Both the position numbers and the translations under genes were made by a program. From Paenibacillus_Z sp042653205 (GTDB lineage Bacteria > Bacillota > Bacilli > Paenibacillales > Paenibacillaceae), in the NCBI RefSeq assembly GCF_042653205.1, contig NZ_JBHSHY010000002.1:263244-327243 (forward strand): DNA of 64,000 nt, given 5' to 3'. The notes beneath the pieces are model-generated. The model did not search any database. It was not told the origin of the DNA and was given only the letters and a program-made list of their open reading frames with translations. This document shows positions 8,792 to 17,530 of this stretch, piece after piece. Numbering within the stretch: position 1 is the first letter of the stretch; every line of letters begins with the position of its first letter.

Positions 8792-8798
8792 GCGGACG

Positions 8799-9851
8799 AT
8801 GACGGTGACAAACGAAATCATGACGATGCAGCGCGCGCTGAACCAGCTGATCGGCGGCGCCGACCTGTCCCGCGAAGAGGCGCGCGGTGTAATGGACCTG
8901 ATCATGAGCGGCGAGGCGACCGGCGCGCAAATCGGCGCAGTCGCGACGGCGCTTCGCCTCAAAGGCGAGACGCGCGACGAAATTACCGGCTTCGCGGAGG
9001 CGATGCGCGCGCATTCCCGCCACGTGGCGACGGAACGAAACGGCTTGCTCGACACATGCGGAACGGGCGGCAGCGGCATTCATAAATTCAACATTTCCAC
9101 GGCTTCCGCGATCATCGCGGCAGCGGCCGGCGTACGGGTCGCGAAGCACGGCAACCGGGCGATGTCCGGCAAATCCGGCAGCGCGGACACGCTCGAGGCG
9201 CTCGGCGTCAACATCGCGCTGACTGAGGAGCAGGCCGCCCGCTGCCTCGACGCGATCGGCATCTGCTTCATGTTCGCCCAGCTGTACCATCCGTCCCTGA
9301 AGCACGCGGCGGCGCCCCGCCGGGAGCTGGGCTTCCGGACGATCTTCAATATGCTGGGCCCGTTGACGAATCCCGCCGGCGCGGACCGGCAGCTGCTCGG
9401 CATCTACGACCGGTCCAAGACGGCAACGATCGCGTCGGTGCTCGGCGATCTCGGCCAGAAGCGCGCGATGGTCGTCAGCAGCTACGACGGCCTCGATGAG
9501 ATCAGTGTGTCGTCGGCGACGCAAGTGTCGGAGCTGAGGAGCGGCGCCGTGCGGACGTACACGCTGACGCCGGAGGAGCTCGGGCTGCGCACGCACGCGC
9601 TGTCCGACATCATCGGCGGGGACGCGATCGAGAATGCCCGCATCATCCGCTCGATCTTCGACCGCGAAGAATACGGCGCTTACCGCGACATCGTGCTCGC
9701 GAATGCCGGCGCCTGTATCTTCGTCGGCGGCGGGGCGGATTCGCTTCGCGAAGGCGTCGAAGCGGCGAAGAAAGTGATCGATTCCGGCGGCGCGGCGGCG
9801 AAGCTGCGCCAATTGATTGAAACGACAGGAGCGATGAGCGATGTTTCTTGA
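8799..9851 (+). CDS. trpD: Anthranilate phosphoribosyltransferase
   Basis: A 350-aa enzyme that transfers phosphoribose from PRPP to anthranilate. It contains the PRPP-binding DTCGTGGSGIHKFNISTASA region, KHGNRAMSGKSGSAD and MFAQLYHPSLKHAAAPRRELG. It is a stand-alone TrpD with no fused glutaminase. It starts 8 nt after trpE and overlaps trpC by 11 nt. Confidence 0.96.
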   Translation: MTVTNEIMTMQRALNQLIGGADLSREEARGVMDLIMSGEATGAQIGAVATALRLKGETRDEITGFAEAMRAHSRHVATERNGLLDTCGTGGSGIHKFNISTASAIIAAAAGVRVAKHGNRAMSGKSGSADTLEALGVNIALTEEQAARCLDAIGICFMFAQLYHPSLKHAAAPRRELGFRTIFNMLGPLTNPAGADRQLLGIYDRSKTATIASVLGDLGQKRAMVVSSYDGLDEISVSSATQVSELRSGAVRTYTLTPEELGLRTHALSDIIGGDAIENARIIRSIFDREEYGAYRDIVLANAGACIFVGGGADSLREGVEAAKKVIDSGGAAAKLRQLIETTGAMSDVS

Positions 9852-10638
9852 TAAAATCGTGGCCACCAAAAAAAACGAAGCGGAGCGCCTGGCGGAAACG
9901 TTCTCGCTGGCCGACGCCGAGCGCCGGATCGCCGCGCTTCCGGCATGCCGCGGCTTCGAGCGCGCGCTAGCCGGACGGACGAACCGGCCGGTCGGCTTGA
10001 TCGCCGAAGTGAAGAAGGCGTCGCCGTCCAAAGGGCTGATCCGGGCGGATTTCGAGCCCGTCGAATTGGCGCGGACGTACGCGCAGGCGGGGGCGGACTG
10101 CATCTCGGTCCTGACGGACGCGGAGTATTTTCAAGGCCGCAACGAATACTTGACCGCAGTGTCCGGTGCCGTCGGCGTTCCGCTGCTGCGGAAGGACTTC
10201 ACGGTCGACTACCGGCAAATCTACGAAGCGCGGCTCATCGGAGCGGATGCGGTCCTGCTCATCGCGGCGATTCTGCGCCCGGCGCAGCTGTCGGAGTTCT
10301 ACGACATCGCGCGTTCGATTGGGCTGGACGTGCTGGTCGAGGTGCATGACGAAGCGGAGATGGAGGAAGTTCTCGGCTTGGGCAAGGCGACGCTGATCGG
10401 CATCAACAACCGCAACCTGCATACGTTCGAGACGGACCTGCGGACGACGGAACGATTGATCCGCCTCGTGCCGGCCGGCGTGACCGTCATCAGCGAAAGC
10501 GCCATCGGAATGCCGGAGGATATCGCCTTCGTCCAAGCGTGCGGCGCCAAAGGCGTGCTGGTCGGCGAGTCGCTCATGCGCCAGGCGGACGTCGGCGCGG
10601 CGGTCGAGCGGCTCATGGGGCCGGTGAGCGTAGGATGA
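9841..10638 (+). CDS. trpC: Indole-3-glycerol-phosphate synthase
   Basis: A 265-aa TIM-barrel enzyme. Signatures are the substrate loop EVKKASPSKGLIRADF, SVLTDAEYFQG, LLRKDFTVDYRQIYEAR and GINNRNLHTFETDL. It closes the indole ring from carboxyphenylaminodeoxyribulose phosphate. The ATG lies inside the trpD end and its stop overlaps trpF. Confidence 0.96.
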   Translation: MFLDKIVATKKNEAERLAETFSLADAERRIAALPACRGFERALAGRTNRPVGLIAEVKKASPSKGLIRADFEPVELARTYAQAGADCISVLTDAEYFQGRNEYLTAVSGAVGVPLLRKDFTVDYRQIYEARLIGADAVLLIAAILRPAQLSEFYDIARSIGLDVLVEVHDEAEMEEVLGLGKATLIGINNRNLHTFETDLRTTERLIRLVPAGVTVISESAIGMPEDIAFVQACGAKGVLVGESLMRQADVGAAVERLMGPVSVG

Positions 10639-11327
10639 CGGAGCCGGAGCAAGGTAACGGCCGCGCGACGCGCGTCAAGATATGCGGCCTGCGCGACGCG
10701 GAGACCATGCGGGCGATGGACGGGCTGCCGATCGACGAGGTCGGCTTCGTCTTCGCGAAGAGCCGGCGCCAGATCGCGCCCGAGTTGGCATCGGAGCTGA
10801 TCGCCGCGGCGCGGCGGCTGCGCAACGCGGAAGGCGCCGCGCCGCGGACGGTCGGCGTGTTCGTGAATCCGACGATGGACGAACTGCGCGAGACGCTTCG
10901 GATCGCCCCGCTCGACATAGTCCAGCTGCATGGAGAAGAGTCGCCGTCGTTCTGCGCGGAGGCGAGGTCGGCATTCGGCGTCGCGGTGTGGAAGGTGCTC
11001 TCGGTAACGCCGGAAGACGGCGCCGATCCGGATTCGGACGGTTCCGGCCGGCTGCAGGCGTACATCGGCAGCGTGGACGGGTTCCTGATCGACACCGCGG
11101 GCGGCGGCACGGGCAAGACGTTCGCCTGGTCCGTCATCGACCGGTACAAGGAAGCGGCGGGCGGCGTTCCGCTCTATGTCGCGGGAGGACTTCATCCCGA
11201 TAATGTGGTAGAGTTAGTGAAGCGATATGCGCCCGGCGGCGTGGACGTATCGAGCGGCGTCGAGACGGACGGCGCGAAGGACATGACGAAAATCAGACTT
11301 TTTGCGGAAAGGGTGCAAGGCGTATGA
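10635..11327 (+). CDS. trpF: Phosphoribosylanthranilate isomerase
   Basis: A 230-aa TIM-barrel isomerase. VKICGLRDAETM carries the catalytic cysteine, and FVFAKSRRQIAPE, VGVFVNP, LHGEESPSFC and YVAGGLHPDNV follow in family order. ATG 10635 overlaps the trpC stop. A longer in-frame reading begins inside trpC and is not used. About 10 extra residues precede the first strand. Confidence 0.95.
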   Translation: MTEPEQGNGRATRVKICGLRDAETMRAMDGLPIDEVGFVFAKSRRQIAPELASELIAAARRLRNAEGAAPRTVGVFVNPTMDELRETLRIAPLDIVQLHGEESPSFCAEARSAFGVAVWKVLSVTPEDGADPDSDGSGRLQAYIGSVDGFLIDTAGGGTGKTFAWSVIDRYKEAAGGVPLYVAGGLHPDNVVELVKRYAPGGVDVSSGVETDGAKDMTKIRLFAERVQGV

Positions 11328-12520
11328 CGCAAGTTCCGGACGAGAACGGACGCTTCGGCAAATTCGGCGGCCGATACGTGCCAGAGACGCTGATGAACGC
11401 GCTGATCGAACTGGAGGAGGCTTATCGGCATTACTCCAAGGATCCGGATTTCATCGCGGAGATCCGCAATCTCTTAACCAAATATTCGGGGCGCCCGACG
11501 TCCCTCTACCACGCGCAGCGGCTGTCCGCGCATCTCGGCGGCGCGCAAATCTATTTGAAGCGCGAGGATTTGAACCATACCGGCGCGCATAAGATCAACA
11601 ACACGATCGGTCAAGGCGTGCTGGCCAAGCGGATGGGCAAAACGAAAATCATCGCCGAAACCGGCGCCGGCCAGCACGGCGTCGCGTCCGCCACGGTGGC
11701 GGCGCTGCTCGGCCTCGAGTGCAAGGTGTTCATGGGCGAAGAAGATACGAAACGGCAGGAGCTGAACGTGTTCCGCATGCAGCTGCTCGGCGCGGAGGTG
11801 GTGCCAGTCACGTCCGGCACGCGCACGCTGAAGGACGCGTGCAACGAGACGCTGCGCTACTGGGTCAGCCATGTCGACGACACGTACTATATCCTCGGTT
11901 CCGTGACGGGGCCGCACCCGTACCCGATGATGGTGCGCGACTTCCAGCGCATCATCGGAGACGAGACGCGCGGGCAGATTCAGCGGGAAGCGGGCCGTCT
12001 GCCGGATTACATCGTGGCGGCGGTCGGCGGCGGCAGCAACGCCATCGGCATGTTCTACCCGTTTATCGACGACACTTCCGTGAAGCTGATCGGGGTCGAA
12101 GCGGCCGGCCGCGGCGTGGATACCGAAGAGCACGCGGCGACGATGACGAAGGGCCGCCACGGCGTGTTCCAAGGCTCGCTCAGCTACGTGCTGCAGGACG
12201 ACTACGGCCAAGTGCAGCCGGCGCATTCGATCTCCGCGGGTCTCGATTACCCCGGCATCGGACCGGAGCATGCGTACTTGAAGGACTCGGAGCGCGCGGC
12301 GTACGTGCCGATCACGGACGCCGAAGCGCTGGAGGCGCTGCAGCTGCTGTCGCGCACGGAAGGCATCATCCCGGCGCTGGAGTCCGCGCACGCGATCGCG
12401 CAGGTGATGAAGCTGGCGCCGACGCTGAGCAAGGACCAGATCGTCGTCGTGAACCTCTCCGGCCGCGGCGACAAGGATGTCCAAGCCATCATGGGCTATC
12501 TGGAAGGAGGTTTGGCGTAA
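11324..12520 (+). CDS. trpB: Tryptophan synthase beta subunit
   Basis: A 398-aa PLP enzyme that condenses indole with serine. The PLP lysine is in REDLNHTGAHKINN; ETGAGQHGVA, the phosphate-binding GGGSNAIGMF and the late NLSGRGDKD are canonical. It opens GRFGKFGGRYVPETLMNAL. It pairs with TrpA encoded next; trpB and trpA overlap by one base (TAATG). Confidence 0.97.
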   Translation: MTQVPDENGRFGKFGGRYVPETLMNALIELEEAYRHYSKDPDFIAEIRNLLTKYSGRPTSLYHAQRLSAHLGGAQIYLKREDLNHTGAHKINNTIGQGVLAKRMGKTKIIAETGAGQHGVASATVAALLGLECKVFMGEEDTKRQELNVFRMQLLGAEVVPVTSGTRTLKDACNETLRYWVSHVDDTYYILGSVTGPHPYPMMVRDFQRIIGDETRGQIQREAGRLPDYIVAAVGGGSNAIGMFYPFIDDTSVKLIGVEAAGRGVDTEEHAATMTKGRHGVFQGSLSYVLQDDYGQVQPAHSISAGLDYPGIGPEHAYLKDSERAAYVPITDAEALEALQLLSRTEGIIPALESAHAIAQVMKLAPTLSKDQIVVVNLSGRGDKDVQAIMGYLEGGLA

Positions 12521-13341
12521 TGGCGAACCACCTTAACGAAATCGACGCGGCCTTCGGACGGTTGCGCGAAGAAGGGCGCACCGCGCTCATTCCGTTCCTG
12601 ACGATCGGCGATCCCGATCTGGACACGTCGGTCGACATCATCGCGGCCATGGAGCAGGCGGGCGCCGACATGATCGAGCTCGGCGTGCCGTATTCGGATC
12701 CGCTCGCCGACGGGCCGGTCATCCAGCGCGCCTCGGAGCGGGCGCTCGGCGGCGGGCGCGTGACGATCGCGGACTGCATTCAAGTCGCCGATAACGCGCG
12801 CAAGGCGGGCGTGAAGCTGCCGTTCATCCTGTTCTCCTACTATAATCCGGTTCTGCAGTACGGCCTGGACCGGTTCTTCGGGCTCGTGACGGCCAAGGGA
12901 ATCAGCGGACTCATCATTCCCGATCTTCCGATCGAAGAAGACGCCGAGCTGCGCGCACGGGCCGAAGCGGCGAACATCCATCTCATCCCGCTTGTCGCGC
13001 CGACGTCGAACGACCGCGTGACGCGCATCTCCGCCAAGGCGCGCGGCTTTGTGTACTGCGTGTCTTCCCTCGGCGTCACGGGCGTGAGGTCCGATTTCCA
13101 CCAGGGCATCGACGAATTCCTGGCGACGGTTCGCCGCGCGACGGATACGCCGATCGCGGTCGGCTTCGGGATCTCAAGCCGCGAGCAGGTCGAGCGGTTC
13201 GGCAAGCAGGCCGACGGCGTCATCGTCGGCAGCGCCATCGTCCGCAAGATCGAAGAGGCGCTGCCGCTGCTGAAATCGCCGGGGACCAAGCAGGAAGGCC
13301 TCGCGCAGATCCGCGATTTCGTCCGCGAATTGAGAGGTTAA
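12520..13341 (+). CDS. trpA: Tryptophan synthase alpha subunit
   Basis: A 273-aa TIM-barrel lyase that releases indole from indole-3-glycerol phosphate. The catalytic glutamate and aspartate lie in MIELGVPYSDPLADGPVIQ, and PDLPIEE, VAPTSNDRVTRI and VGFGISSREQV follow. ATG 12520 sits on the trpB stop, behind GGAGG. It is the last trp gene before the terminator at 13369. Confidence 0.96.
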   Translation: MANHLNEIDAAFGRLREEGRTALIPFLTIGDPDLDTSVDIIAAMEQAGADMIELGVPYSDPLADGPVIQRASERALGGGRVTIADCIQVADNARKAGVKLPFILFSYYNPVLQYGLDRFFGLVTAKGISGLIIPDLPIEEDAELRARAEAANIHLIPLVAPTSNDRVTRISAKARGFVYCVSSLGVTGVRSDFHQGIDEFLATVRRATDTPIAVGFGISSREQVERFGKQADGVIVGSAIVRKIEEALPLLKSPGTKQEGLAQIRDFVRELRG

Positions 13342-13368
13342 GCGCGGGCGGCTTTTCAACCTTATCCA

Positions 13369-13401
13369 ACCTCCGGGGCTTCGCGGCTGCCGGAGGTTTT
13401 T
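13369..13401 (+). terminator. Terminator after trpA
   Basis: ACCTCCGG at 13369-13376 pairs with CCGGAGGT at 13390-13397, followed by a T-run. It separates trpEDCFBA from hisC-tyrA; the next 190 nt before hisC hold no gene and presumably the hisC promoter, which I could not assign firmly. Confidence 0.8.
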
Positions 13402-13594
13402 GGCGTCCATCCGAACGAAGGCGAGGGAGCGGGCGAGGCAGAGGGAGCTAACGAAAGATCGGAAAAATTAACGCTTCTTCGCATAAAAGCTTAAAAGCGC
13501 GAAAGAAAAATTGCGCGAAACACTTTTAAATGCGGGCAACTTATGAGACAATGTTGAAATGTTGAGCAGTAACCACATTCACGAGGTGATAGGA

Positions 13595-14692
13595 ATGCAA
13601 CCGAAACAAAGTATCGTCAGCCTGCCTGTGTACCAGCCAGGCAAACCGATTGAAGAAGTCAAACGCGAATTGGGCCTGAAGGAAGTCATTAAGCTGGCAT
13701 CGAACGAAAATCCATTCGGGTCTTCGGAGCACGCGAAAGCCGCCATTATGAAGGAACTTGAGCACATCAGCATATATCCCGACAGCTTCAGCACGGACCT
13801 GACCGCCGCGGTCGCCGCCTATCTGGGCGTCGAGCGCGACCAGCTCATTTTCGGTGCCGGTTCCGACGAAGTCATTTTGATGCTCGCGCGGGCGTTCCTG
13901 ACTCCGGGCGACGAGACGGTCATGGCGGACGAGACGTTCTCGCAGTACCGCCACAACGCGGTCATCGAGGGCGCGACGATCATCGAAGTGCCGCTCAAGG
14001 ACGGCGTGCACGATTTGCCCGCGATGCTCGCCGCCATTACGGAACGGACCAAGATCGTCTGGGTGTGCAATCCGAATAACCCGACCGGCACGATCGTCCG
14101 TCAGGCGGAGCTGGATGCGTTCGTCCGCCAGGTGCCGTCGAACGTCATCGTGGCCCTCGACGAAGCGTACATCGAGTACGTTACGGACGAATCCTTCCCG
14201 GACAGCTTGGCGCTGATGCGCGAATTCAAGAACGTGATCCTGCTCCGCACGTTCTCCAAGATTCACGGCCTCGCGTCGCTGCGCATCGGATACGGCGCCG
14301 GACATGCCGATCTCATCCGCATGGTCAACCAAGTGCGCGAGCCGTTCAACACGACGCGGATGGCGCAAGCCGCAGCCGCGGCGTCACTGGCAGACACGGC
14401 ATTCGTCAGCGGCTGCCGGGACCGCAACGCGGCGGGCCGGGCTTACCTGTACGGCGAGTTCGACCGCATGGGCCTGAACTACTTCGAAGCGCATGGCAAC
14501 TTCGTCATGGTCGACGTCAAAATGCCTTCCGTCCAAGCATTCGACGGCCTGCTTCGCCGCGGCGTCATTTCCCGCGCGCGCTGGACGCACTACCCGACGT
14601 ACATCCGCATTACGATCGGCAGCCCGGAGCAGAACGAAGCGTTCGTCGCGGCGCTCGAGGCCGTGCTGACGGAAGCGGCGGTACTGGGGTAA
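13595..14692 (+). CDS. hisC: Histidinol-phosphate / aromatic aminotransferase
   Basis: A 365-aa fold-type I PLP aminotransferase. KLASNENPFGSS, VWVCNPNNPTGTIV, ALDEAYIEY and the PLP-lysine segment RTFSKIHGLASLRIGYG are all present. In B. subtilis the enzyme at this place serves both histidine and tyrosine/phenylalanine synthesis; the same double role is inferred from its position before tyrA. ATG 13595 is chosen because GAGGTGAT lies 7 nt upstream; an earlier in-frame ATG at 13559 has no such site. Confidence 0.93.
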   Translation: MQPKQSIVSLPVYQPGKPIEEVKRELGLKEVIKLASNENPFGSSEHAKAAIMKELEHISIYPDSFSTDLTAAVAAYLGVERDQLIFGAGSDEVILMLARAFLTPGDETVMADETFSQYRHNAVIEGATIIEVPLKDGVHDLPAMLAAITERTKIVWVCNPNNPTGTIVRQAELDAFVRQVPSNVIVALDEAYIEYVTDESFPDSLALMREFKNVILLRTFSKIHGLASLRIGYGAGHADLIRMVNQVREPFNTTRMAQAAAAASLADTAFVSGCRDRNAAGRAYLYGEFDRMGLNYFEAHGNFVMVDVKMPSVQAFDGLLRRGVISRARWTHYPTYIRITIGSPEQNEAFVAALEAVLTEAAVLG

Positions 14693-14696
14693 CGTC

Positions 14697-15788
14697 ATGA
14701 CGAAAATCGCGATATTCGGCGTCGGCTTGATCGGCGGCTCGCTCGCGCTCTGCTTCAAAGGCAAGCCGAACATTACGGTCGTCGGTCATTCCGTGCGCGA
14801 ATCATCCGCAGCCAAATACCTCGAGCGGGGCGTCGTCGATCATGCGACGACGTCTCTTCGCGAGGCGGCAGAAGGGGCGGATTTTATTTTTCTGTGCGTG
14901 CCCGTGGGCGCATTGGACCGATACGTACAGGAGTTAAGCCAGTTGAATCTGAAGCCGGGCTGCATCATTACAGACGTCGGGAGCACGAAGGCATCGGTCG
15001 CCGCGGCGGCGAGACAAGCCCGTCTCGGCGACGCGGTCTTCATCGGCGGACATCCGATGGCCGGCTCGGAGCGCGCGGGCGTGGAAGCCGCTTCGCTTTA
15101 TCTGTTCGAGAACGCCTTTTACGTGCTGACACCCGATCCGTCGACTCCGCGGCATTACGTTGATAAATTGACGCAGCTGCTCGCGCATACGAAGGCCAAC
15201 ATCGTGCACGTCAATCCCGAGGAGCACGACGAAATCGTCGGCGCGATCAGTCATCTGCCGCATATCATCGCGGTGGCGCTCGTGAACCTCGTGCGCGGCT
15301 TCAATGGGGACAACCCGCTGTACGGCCAGCTGGCTGCAGGCGGATTCCGCGACATCACGCGCATCGCGTCCAGCGATCCCGTCGTCTGGCGCGACATTCT
15401 CGTGAACAACCGCGACGTGCTTCTGGGGCTGCTGAAAGCATGGCAGGCGGGCATGGACCGGTTCGTCGGCATGCTCGAAGGCGAGAACGGGGAGGCGGTG
15501 GAGCGGGCGTTCCGGGAAGCCGGGATCTTCCGCAGCCAGCTTCCCGAACGGCGGAAAGGCATGATCCATTCGGTCTACGAATGTTACATCGACGTGCCCG
15601 ATCATCCAGGCATCATCGGGAAGGTCGCGACGGAGCTCGGCAACAGTGCGATCAACCTTAGCAACGTCCAGATCACCGAAAGCCGGGAGGATGTGCCCGG
15701 AGTACTGCGTCTGAGCTTTCGGGAGCAGGAAGATTTGGACCGCGCGGTGGAGCGTCTGGGCGAAATCGGCTACGCCGTTCATTTTTAA
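14697..15788 (+). CDS. tyrA: Prephenate dehydrogenase with ACT domain
   Basis: A 363-aa enzyme oxidising prephenate to 4-hydroxyphenylpyruvate. The NAD-binding IFGVGLIGGSLAL is at the N-terminus; GGHPMAGSERAGVEAA and GAISHLPHIIA are catalytic-domain hallmarks. Residues about 295-363 (YECYIDVPDHPGIIGKVATEL) form an ACT domain, probably sensing tyrosine or phenylalanine. It lies 4 nt after hisC. Confidence 0.95.
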   Translation: MTKIAIFGVGLIGGSLALCFKGKPNITVVGHSVRESSAAKYLERGVVDHATTSLREAAEGADFIFLCVPVGALDRYVQELSQLNLKPGCIITDVGSTKASVAAAARQARLGDAVFIGGHPMAGSERAGVEAASLYLFENAFYVLTPDPSTPRHYVDKLTQLLAHTKANIVHVNPEEHDEIVGAISHLPHIIAVALVNLVRGFNGDNPLYGQLAAGGFRDITRIASSDPVVWRDILVNNRDVLLGLLKAWQAGMDRFVGMLEGENGEAVERAFREAGIFRSQLPERRKGMIHSVYECYIDVPDHPGIIGKVATELGNSAINLSNVQITESREDVPGVLRLSFREQEDLDRAVERLGEIGYAVHF

Positions 15789-15819
15789 AAAATATTCGTT
15801 AATCATTTGAAAACGCTTG

Positions 15820-15848
15820 TTGACAAAATGAAAACGGATACATATAAT
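15820..15848 (+). promoter_or_regulatory. Consensus sigma-A promoter downstream of tyrA
   Basis: TTGACA at 15820-15825, exactly 17 bp, then TATAAT at 15843-15848: a perfect consensus. TGAAAACGCTT at 15808-15818, overlapping the approach to the -35, matches the left part of a CcpA cre site but not its right end. The transcript would begin near 15855 and meet a terminator after only about 80 nt. Confidence 0.85.
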
Positions 15849-15854
15849 AAAGGT

Positions 15855-15933
15855 ACAGTATGGTTTCTCTCCACTCCTATCCAAATCCATCGCAGATCTT
15901 TGCGGGGCCGCCCTTGGGCGGTCTTTTTTTTTT
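15855..15933 (+). ncRNA. Candidate short terminated RNA (sRNA or leader)
   Basis: After the perfect promoter at 15820-15848 comes a C/U-rich stretch (TTTCTCTCCACTCCTATCC, 15863-15881), then CGCAGATCTTTGCG, a small hairpin, and then a strong terminator: CCGCCC/GGGCGG with a 10-T run at 15924-15933. The CUCC-type unpaired segment could pair with Shine-Dalgarno sequences, as in known C-rich Bacillus sRNAs. A reading frame from ATG 15860 has no ribosome site and runs through the hairpin. The 320 nt from here to the sigma gene contain no other supported gene. A leader role for the next gene is the alternative. Confidence 0.5.
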
Positions 15934-16255
15934 GTTCTTTATTAGCTTAATTGAAACCTTTCAGCGGCTCGATTCGTCGATTACCATTGCCGGGTATTCC
16001 GGACTATACGCGATCTTTGAAAAATTTTTACCCCACGCGCTTCCGCCGCATGTTACAATCGATGTTGTTTATGTAAAAATGTGGGGGGCTGAAACGTGTC
16101 GAAAGAAGCAGGAATTTGGTTTCATCCCTCGAATTAGATAAAGAAAATAGCACGGATCACAAAATTTTTACGATCGCGCAACTTTTTCCTCCCGTGTCGG
16201 TACAATGTATAACCGATCCGGGAGTCACTCCTATGGCCAAGGAGGGTCGCCCGCG

Positions 16256-16852
16256 ATGACCGATTCCCAGCTTATACGCGAAATCAAGGATGGCAACATA
16301 CAGCTGTACTCGGAGTTGATGCGGCGCTACCAACGAAAAATCCTTGCCTTTATCTTCCACATGCTAAAGAGCGCGAAGCTCGAGCTTCTTGCGGAAGACC
16401 TTTGCTCGGAAACGTTTTACAAAGCGTATCGCAGCCTCCATTCGTTCAGGGAAGTCGATGCTTCCTTTTCAACATGGCTGTACACCATCGCCAGAAATAC
16501 GGTGCTTAGCGAGCTTCGCAAACAGAAGGCCGGGAACGTATCCTTCGAAGAAGTCGGATTTACCCCGGTCGCGCCGCCGGATGCCGTTCCGGAACAACGG
16601 CTGCTGAAGAACGAGCGCATGACGATGGTTCGGGAAGCCATCAACAGCCTCCCCGAGAAGCAGCGTTCGGCGCTCATTTTACGCGAGTACGATCAACTGG
16701 ACTACCAGGAGATCGCGAATATCCTCGGCCAGACCGTCAGCTCCGTAAAATCGCTTCTGTTTCGTGCGCGCAGCAGCGTCAAGGTTCAGCTGGAACCGTA
16801 TTTCGGCGAATCGCCAATGCTGGAAGAGTACGAGGGGATGAAAATGCGATGA
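16256..16852 (+). CDS. ECF-type RNA polymerase sigma factor
   Basis: A 198-aa sigma-70 family protein with region 2 (residues about 10-90, with LAEDLCSETFYKAYRSLHSF) and region 4 (about 125-180, with SLPEKQRSALILREYDQLDYQEIANILGQTVSSVKSLLFRARSS split over that span). This is the usual ECF layout without region 3. It directs polymerase to envelope-stress type promoters. ATG 16256 is chosen because AAGGAGGG is 10 nt upstream. The next gene overlaps by 4 nt and encodes its likely anti-sigma factor. GCAAC at 16180-16184 followed 15 nt later by CGGTA may be an autoregulated ECF promoter. Confidence 0.88.
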   Translation: MTDSQLIREIKDGNIQLYSELMRRYQRKILAFIFHMLKSAKLELLAEDLCSETFYKAYRSLHSFREVDASFSTWLYTIARNTVLSELRKQKAGNVSFEEVGFTPVAPPDAVPEQRLLKNERMTMVREAINSLPEKQRSALILREYDQLDYQEIANILGQTVSSVKSLLFRARSSVKVQLEPYFGESPMLEEYEGMKMR

Positions 16853-17451
16853 ACTGCCAGGATGTACAGGAAACGTTCGGCGTCTATTGGGATCTGGCCG
16901 AAGACGACAGCGAACGTCTGCTCGTGGATTTGCATCTCCAAACCTGTGAAGCGTGCAGGGAGGAGTTTCGGATATGGGAAGAGAGTGAACAGCTTATCCG
17001 CGTCTTCTCGGAAGACGCCGACGAGATCGGTCCCATCGATCACGTCAACCATGGCGTCATGGACCGCATTTACGCGGAACAGTCCTGGTTTATGCCGGTC
17101 ACGAGCCGATCCTATCAGTTTTCCAAGACGTTCCGCCGGAACGTCACGGCGATCATCGCGTGCTGCCTGGCGATGTTCGTGGTCGGCTTGTTCTACGTCG
17201 TCATCGGGAATCACGACGCGTCCAGCGTGAACGTGGCCAAGCTGACGGGGCTGATTGAAACCGCGGATGCCGCAAGCGATCCAGACATTATCCAGAACGC
17301 GTTTTACGCCGACGTGCCGGTCGCCAGTATCAGCGATCCCATCGTGGTGAATATCGTGCCGACGGTTCCGCAATACTATGTGGCGTTATCGCTGCTCGGC
17401 ATCATCATGACGCTGCTCATATTGAACTGGTTTTCACGAACGCGCAGCTGA
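16849..17451 (+). CDS. Membrane anti-sigma factor with zinc-binding domain
   Basis: A 200-aa protein. The N-terminus has MNCQDVQETF and HLQTCEACREEF, the H-x3-C-x2-C pattern of zinc anti-sigma (zf-HC2) domains. A hydrophobic segment at about 100-122 (VTAIIACCLAMFVVGLFYVVIG) and another near the C-terminus (YVALSLLGIIMTLLIL) are probable membrane spans, with roughly 50 residues between. It overlaps the sigma gene, so it most likely holds that sigma at the membrane. The signal is unknown. Confidence 0.82.
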   Translation: MNCQDVQETFGVYWDLAEDDSERLLVDLHLQTCEACREEFRIWEESEQLIRVFSEDADEIGPIDHVNHGVMDRIYAEQSWFMPVTSRSYQFSKTFRRNVTAIIACCLAMFVVGLFYVVIGNHDASSVNVAKLTGLIETADAASDPDIIQNAFYADVPVASISDPIVVNIVPTVPQYYVALSLLGIIMTLLILNWFSRTRS

Positions 17452-17530
17452 CGCATACATATTGAATACGGGCATGAACCTGACTCCGGCGTTTCGCGCC
17501 GGAGATCTTCGTTGAAAGTAGGGAGAAGGA

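Noticed and set aside
13510..13594. Candidate hisC promoter elements
   Set aside because: TTGCGC and GACAAT occur but no pair has acceptable spacing, so no promoter is called.
15860..16141. 93-codon frame after the strong promoter
   Set aside because: No ribosome site, runs through the terminator hairpin and T-run, and the product is a homopolymer-rich hydrophobic sequence.
17484..17504. Hairpin CTCCGGCG/CGCCGGAG after the anti-sigma gene
   Set aside because: Good stem but no T-run; not called as a terminator.
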